Assembly: GCF_016801775.1 (NCBI RefSeq)
Contig: NZ_CP069008.1
Span: forward strand, 1-47,984
Length of the DNA stretch: 47,984 bases
DNA from: Sulfitobacter mediterraneus
GTDB taxonomy: Bacteria > Pseudomonadota > Alphaproteobacteria > Rhodobacterales > Rhodobacteraceae
Reading direction: 5' to 3'
Part shown: positions 44,901-47,984 of the stretch, piece after piece
Position numbering within the stretch: position 1 is the stretch's first letter
Layout: each line of letters begins with the position of its first letter
The notes under the pieces: model-generated
Seen by the model: the letters and a program-made list of their open reading frames with translations, nothing else
Database searches by the model: none
Told to the model about the DNA's origin: nothing
Translations under genes and position numbers: made by a program

Positions 44901-47900
44901 TCTTCGTGGTTGGCAATCAGAGAGTTGATTGTCAGCTCCTCGAAGTCATCATCGCCAGGGAAGTTCGGGTTACCTGGATCCACTGGGCCAAGGATGTTGT
45001 CGAGCACCAGATCGTTGATGTCGGTCGCACCACCCATATCGATGCGCAGGTTGGCAATCGACAGAAGTGGATCGTCGATTTCGAACTCTGCACCAGCGAT
45101 GTTGGTGAAGGACGTGATTTCAACACGCTGGTTGATACCGATGTTCAGCTGCAGCAACGCGTCGAGGTCTTCTGTCTCGATCCGCTTGATGATGTTGCTG
45201 TCCAGAGTGAACATTGGCTCGGCAGGGTTCTCTGGGTTCGGGATGGTGAAGAGACCATCCACGTCGCCGCCAACACTGTCGACCAGCTCGTCACTGATCC
45301 AGATCCGGCCAAGGTTGGCATCATAGCCGCTGGCGTCGAGGCCACCGGATACGGTGTCAAAGAGCCAGACAACGTTGGTGTCCATCTCGTCCTTGTTCGG
45401 GTTGACGCCATCTTCGCCCAGAACCAGAACCACACGACCATCGGCCTGTACCTCTGTGGAGAAGCGGATGGTCTGGCCAGCCAGCTCGTCCGCAGCACCT
45501 GTGCTGTCAACGTCATACAGAGTGACAGAGAAGTCCGACAGATCGGATGCAGCCGAGAAGGTCACATCGTTTGTTGGATCTTCGCCCACACCACCTGCGT
45601 TGGCGTCCGCCGGATCGTTGGCGTCCTGCAGGAAGAATGTGTTGTCGCCGGTTGTGGCAACACCTGTGACGTCGATGGTGACTTCACCTGTTGTGGCGTT
45701 CTCGATCGATTCCAGCTCGTCGATGATCACGGTGCCAACGATTGTGTCGTCGGTCAGCGCGTCCTCGGAACGATCCTCAACGATCACACCGCTGAAGCTG
45801 TTGTACTGCTCTGCAGACAGCTCAAGAGTGATGTCGAAGAAGTCCAGTTCCATAACGATCTGGTCTGCGCCACCCAATGTGGTGCCGTTGTCCAGGTCAA
45901 CCAGGGTGTCGGAACCGTCATCCACCAGAGTGATGGTACCGATGTTGATACCAGCCGCCTGGATCGCATCCAGATCCAACGCACCTGTAGAGGACGTCAG
46001 TTCGCAGATGTCGATGGTCACGTCACCAGGGTTCACACCTGGGCCGAGGATGAAGTTATCCGCCACACCGTCAGCATTCGCATCTTCGATGCCAATCTGC
46101 TCCAGCTGAGCAGCTGTCAGCTTGAGCGTCGCAGGACCGGAGAAGTAGAAGCCGGTGTTGGCCGATACACCTTCGTCTGGTGCAAAGCCGTCCATTGCGG
46201 ACAGATCGTTGTCACCGCCAACAACATTGAAGATCACCTCAGGCTGACCGCCTGGACCGAAGTCATCCGCCTCATCGGCAACAAAACCGTCGAGGAAGTA
46301 GATGTTGTTCAGGTCGCTCAGATCATCAGCGGCGAGAACGCCCATGATTTCACCAAGTTCACTGTACTCAACGCCGTCGATTGTCAGCTCAACATCTTCC
46401 ATGGTGGTGTTGACATTGACCAGCGTCAGAGCCGGGTCAGACATGTCGATACCTGCGATGGAGATGTCATGCGCACCTGTCACGTTCAGGTCAGCGGAGT
46501 TTTCACCCGCACCTGGCGTGCCAAAGAAGATGGTGCCCACTTCGAGAGGCTGACCTGCATCCAGATCCGGACCGGAGCCTGCACCTGTGGTGCCGTTGGC
46601 GATGGCCGCATCTGTCTGCTCGTCCGCAGTGTTCAGGTTCACTGTAACAGTGTCGCCGTCACCCTGTGGCGCGTTCAGGTAGATGTCACCAACCTGGTTT
46701 GGCTGGATGATGTAGCCGTCGATCAGCTGTGCACCACCGTTTGCCGTCAGACCTGTTGTATCAGTGATACCTGGGTCGATAGACGCCGGCAGGTTCTCAA
46801 TGTCCAGGTAGGAGTTGATGGTCAGCTCTTCAAAGGCGGCTTCACCGTTGCTGTCGTCGATTGTGACGTCACCAAGGTTCACGTTGCCTTCGAGGTTCAG
46901 TGTGACGGAACCGGTTGTCTGGTATTCGCCTGTGTCATCAAAGGTGATGCCGTCCGGTGCTGCACCGAAGGCCTCAAATGTGTTGATACGGTTGAATACG
47001 ACCAGAGCGTTTGGTGCGCCGTCGTTGAACTTCTCAACAACGATGGAGCCCGCCAGAGAGGTCCAGAGGTCCTCTTCGTTGGCACCGTTCACCAGAGCTT
47101 CGTCAACGAACAGAGTGTTCAGATCAGCGCTGTAGCCGGATGTGTCCACTGGGCCGCTGACGGTTGTGAACAACCATACAACACCCGTTGGGTTTGCTGC
47201 AGAGACCAGATCTTCGGTGATGGTTGCACCATCAGCCTGCTCTTCGGTTTTGAAGCGGATCAGCTGACCGTCTGTGAGGATGATGTTAAAGGCGGAGAGG
47301 TCTGTGACCTCGGCCAGTGTCACCGTCTCACCAACTTCTGTGGTGGTTGTGCCTTCTTCGAGCAGGGTGATTGTCCCTGTTGGTGCTGTGATGCCGGAGA
47401 CATCCAGAACCGCCTCGTCAAGAACGAAGTCGCCATCGCTGTCGTTGTTGTTGGCCAACCCTGTGAGGTTGATCATCGCATCGCCGGAGATAACACCGCC
47501 GGAAGACAGGAACTGTGGCACTGTCATGGTGACAGATGTGTCTTCCAGACCATCGAACGGATCGTTTTCATCCGCTGTTGGCGTGATGATCTCAGCTGCA
47601 CCGCCGAAGGTTGTACCTGGATCGATGGTGATCGCTGTGTTGGTGTCTTCGATCGTGATTGTACCGATGGACAGGCCTGGGTTGTCTGCAACCAGTGCAT
47701 CCAGATCCAGTTCCTGATCGCTCAGATCGCTGACGTTCAGTGTTGCTGTGCCGCCATCTACGATGGACACACCGCCACGGTTGTCGATCAGCTCTTCAAG
47801 CTGCTCGGCAGTCAGTGTCAGTGTGGCACCGTCTTTCAGCTCAATCGCGTCCAGACCGGACAGATCCGCCAGTTCAACCGCGGACAGATCGGATGTACCG

Positions 47901-47984
47901 CTGACACACATGGTCACGGTCACGGAACCTGCTGTTGGCGTCACCTGGAAGCCGTCGCCAACACCGTCGCCGGCCTCGCCAACG
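41969..47984 (-). CDS. Giant DUF4214 exported protein, C-terminal part (enters from right edge)
   Basis: The open frame extends past the right edge, so no start is visible; the GTG at 47944 is internal. About 2,004 residues precede the TAA stop at 41971-41969. The sequence is very acidic and built of repeated modules (DGATLTLTAEQLEEL, TFGGAxxI, FEELTINS, NxVGDI, VDTSGY), some closely matching modules in the 1-4856 part. The last 380 residues form the same C-terminal module as in the 1,822-aa protein: an RTX-like FTGNGGEDLFSFN, LNNVTTVAVVN, ADLIYFLTGS, and the tail TEANFDDSNIV. This is a type I secretion signal. Joined circularly to 1-4856 it gives a 3,623-aa protein with DUF4214 at the N-terminus, the same plan as the 1,822-aa cargo. 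Host-like optimal codons suggest high expression. Confidence 0.9.
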   Translation of the reverse strand, partial: VGEAGDGVGDGFQVTPTAGSVTVTMCVSGTSDLSAVELADLSGLDAIELKDGATLTLTAEQLEELIDNRGGVSIVDGGTATLNVSDLSDQELDLDALVADNPGLSIGTITIEDTNTAITIDPGTTFGGAAEIITPTADENDPFDGLEDTSVTMTVPQFLSSGGVISGDAMINLTGLANNNDSDGDFVLDEAVLDVSGITAPTGTITLLEEGTTTTEVGETVTLAEVTDLSAFNIILTDGQLIRFKTEEQADGATITEDLVSAANPTGVVWLFTTVSGPVDTSGYSADLNTLFVDEALVNGANEEDLWTSLAGSIVVEKFNDGAPNALVVFNRINTFEAFGAAPDGITFDDTGEYQTTGSVTLNLEGNVNLGDVTIDDSNGEAAFEELTINSYLDIENLPASIDPGITDTTGLTANGGAQLIDGYIIQPNQVGDIYLNAPQGDGDTVTVNLNTADEQTDAAIANGTTGAGSGPDLDAGQPLEVGTIFFGTPGAGENSADLNVTGAHDISIAGIDMSDPALTLVNVNTTMEDVELTIDGVEYSELGEIMGVLAADDLSDLNNIYFLDGFVADEADDFGPGGQPEVIFNVVGGDNDLSAMDGFAPDEGVSANTGFYFSGPATLKLTAAQLEQIGIEDANADGVADNFILGPGVNPGDVTIDICELTSSTGALDLDAIQAAGINIGTITLVDDGSDTLVDLDNGTTLGGADQIVMELDFFDITLELSAEQYNSFSGVIVEDRSEDALTDDTIVGTVIIDELESIENATTGEVTIDVTGVATTGDNTFFLQDANDPADANAGGVGEDPTNDVTFSAASDLSDFSVTLYDVDSTGAADELAGQTIRFSTEVQADGRVVLVLGEDGVNPNKDEMDTNVVWLFDTVSGGLDASGYDANLGRIWISDELVDSVGGDVDGLFTIPNPENPAEPMFTLDSNIIKRIETEDLDALLQLNIGINQRVEITSFTNIAGAEFEIDDPLLSIANLRIDMGGATDINDLVLDNILGPVDPGNPNFPGDDDFEELTINSLIANHEDHYLLPDSWTDAIPLPSDDLQVLNQANTVGDISSGDDRGVLHTIVINTFDADPTDTGAGGTDEGPADFLGALLGAAEVEGADFVAETIYFSDDGDTSAVGGDAGTPGASLTITGGNDVTVKSLDTSDVDITSLTVDTSGHTGTFTVTGGSPAFDGDGTGTGQGDTTEALTFTNSSSTDGVIQLASTITFDDASTGAVNEFNIEYNVGSGETVPYSGVSSGALTSIDASAHAGTISLGVISQVNSEEFTLTAGATGQVFARIGEGLDDGVVESPELSATGTWTVTGGGAGLAEAGGANNLDLEIQAVTFNNGGQLSLNSVDLCITGDIDLSPLDAADITFSGPVTLVVAAGGTLTLSVEQAVAFATAGLTITGEGTLAIVGDADDADFGDLLGTGTVDMSGATITAGDATGAVDYELQGATDKAGDWITQNVIGSANNDAVTFDGAVDGAATTLTDGFSFSLALGADSGSIGDAGVVGTTDDATEVVGDVVDTSGLDAGDFVQYNVDAGFDATNGLETGDQMQVAAGAELQVTDADDFVATSDDTNDGTAVLVADVDSDIDMSDAGGANGWTIIGAADADSGAGNALEGSEQNDVLIDGAADATDGAANGNAGETDTFTGNGGEDLFSFNVSTSTPATFTSNTTTDAEDTEVIEVTSGGADSAASLLTVEYELNNVTTVAVVNNTNAGFDVDFTDPASIALAIATVMGNINGITAAVDAVTNTQVNLEGDNGNLLNIGAITPNGAAAGVAAAANNAADDADDVAQITEVELTGTVTPGEIYFLTVTLRDGSEIEAQYEAMPADTLADVAEGLINDPLTGFNTLAPGTTIDATRAGAVITLTDEEDDDGGFDVSLSAGQAVLNGSSASSVLDGTETSLADADADVITDFLDDDDSITFGLAAGSNDNYDEDAYAADFVTAQANADAAFAGDADLIYFLTGSTADSTGLLFVNANNDGTADTVVALTGVTEANFDDSNIV

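Noticed and set aside
47942..47944. GTG as start of the right-edge gene
   Set aside because: The frame is open past the edge, lies mid-repeat with no RBS, and continues in frame into the left-edge gene if the molecule is circular.
1..47984. Known rhamnose-operon 'biofilm plasmid' of roseobacters
   Set aside because: No rmlA/B/C/D-like genes are seen. The replicase and T1SS/GT content is only a general resemblance.

Overview
The window reads as a complete circular plasmid of about 48 kb from a marine alphaproteobacterium, most likely Rhodobacteraceae (Roseobacter group). The evidence is a RepA-type (RPA family) replicase with iterons, a small parA/RHH partition pair, high GC, very acidic exported proteins, and glycosyltransferases with the 'SGIQRV'-type N-terminus that I associate with this group. 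Circularity is inferred. A minus-strand reading frame runs off the left edge and another enters from the right edge. Joined end to end they keep one frame (10,872 nt, exactly 3,624 codons) and encode one 3,623-residue protein.

Layout. 1-4856 (minus): N-terminal part of the giant DUF4214 protein. 5189-7622 (plus): partition and replication module, with a TTACCGGAT repeat array, parA, a small RHH partner, a DnaA box, five iterons and repA. 7640-12684 (plus): three-gene methyltransferase / glycosyltransferase cassette directly behind repA. 12703-21433 (minus): three putative type I secretion (T1SS) substrates (12703, 15233, 19190) and a Hanks-type kinase. 21.6-22.75 kb (plus): low-GC patch with three small unknown ORFs. 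22894-25482: methyltransferase and a convergent MsbA-like ABC exporter. 25897-28878 (plus): Cro/CI-type regulator, a 598-aa protein with one membrane segment, and a small membrane-anchored protein. 28937-32036 (minus): T1SS ABC transporter and HlyD-type adaptor. 32194-35063: two divergent GT4 glycosyltransferases. 35348-41714 (minus): two small genes and a 1,822-aa cadherin-repeat DUF4214 protein. 41969-47984 (minus): C-terminal part of the giant protein.

How it may work together (inference): the plasmid is largely devoted to making, exporting and perhaps glycosylating very large acidic surface proteins. Five proteins end in an acidic/polar plus hydrophobic tail (DSNIV, DSNIV, DDFV, DNFLF, IWYV), as expected of T1SS cargo. 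Four of them carry DUF4214 domains. The outer-membrane pore (TolC type) is not here and would be chromosomal. An identical 11-bp word, TTACTGTACAC, lies 60-110 bp before four genes: the regulator, the secretion operon and two cargo genes. A different 23-bp box is shared by two other cargo genes. Together this looks like a self-contained, co-regulated surface-protein secretion regulon on a plasmid. I saw no transposases, conjugation genes, tRNA/rRNA, CRISPR or rhamnose (rml) genes.
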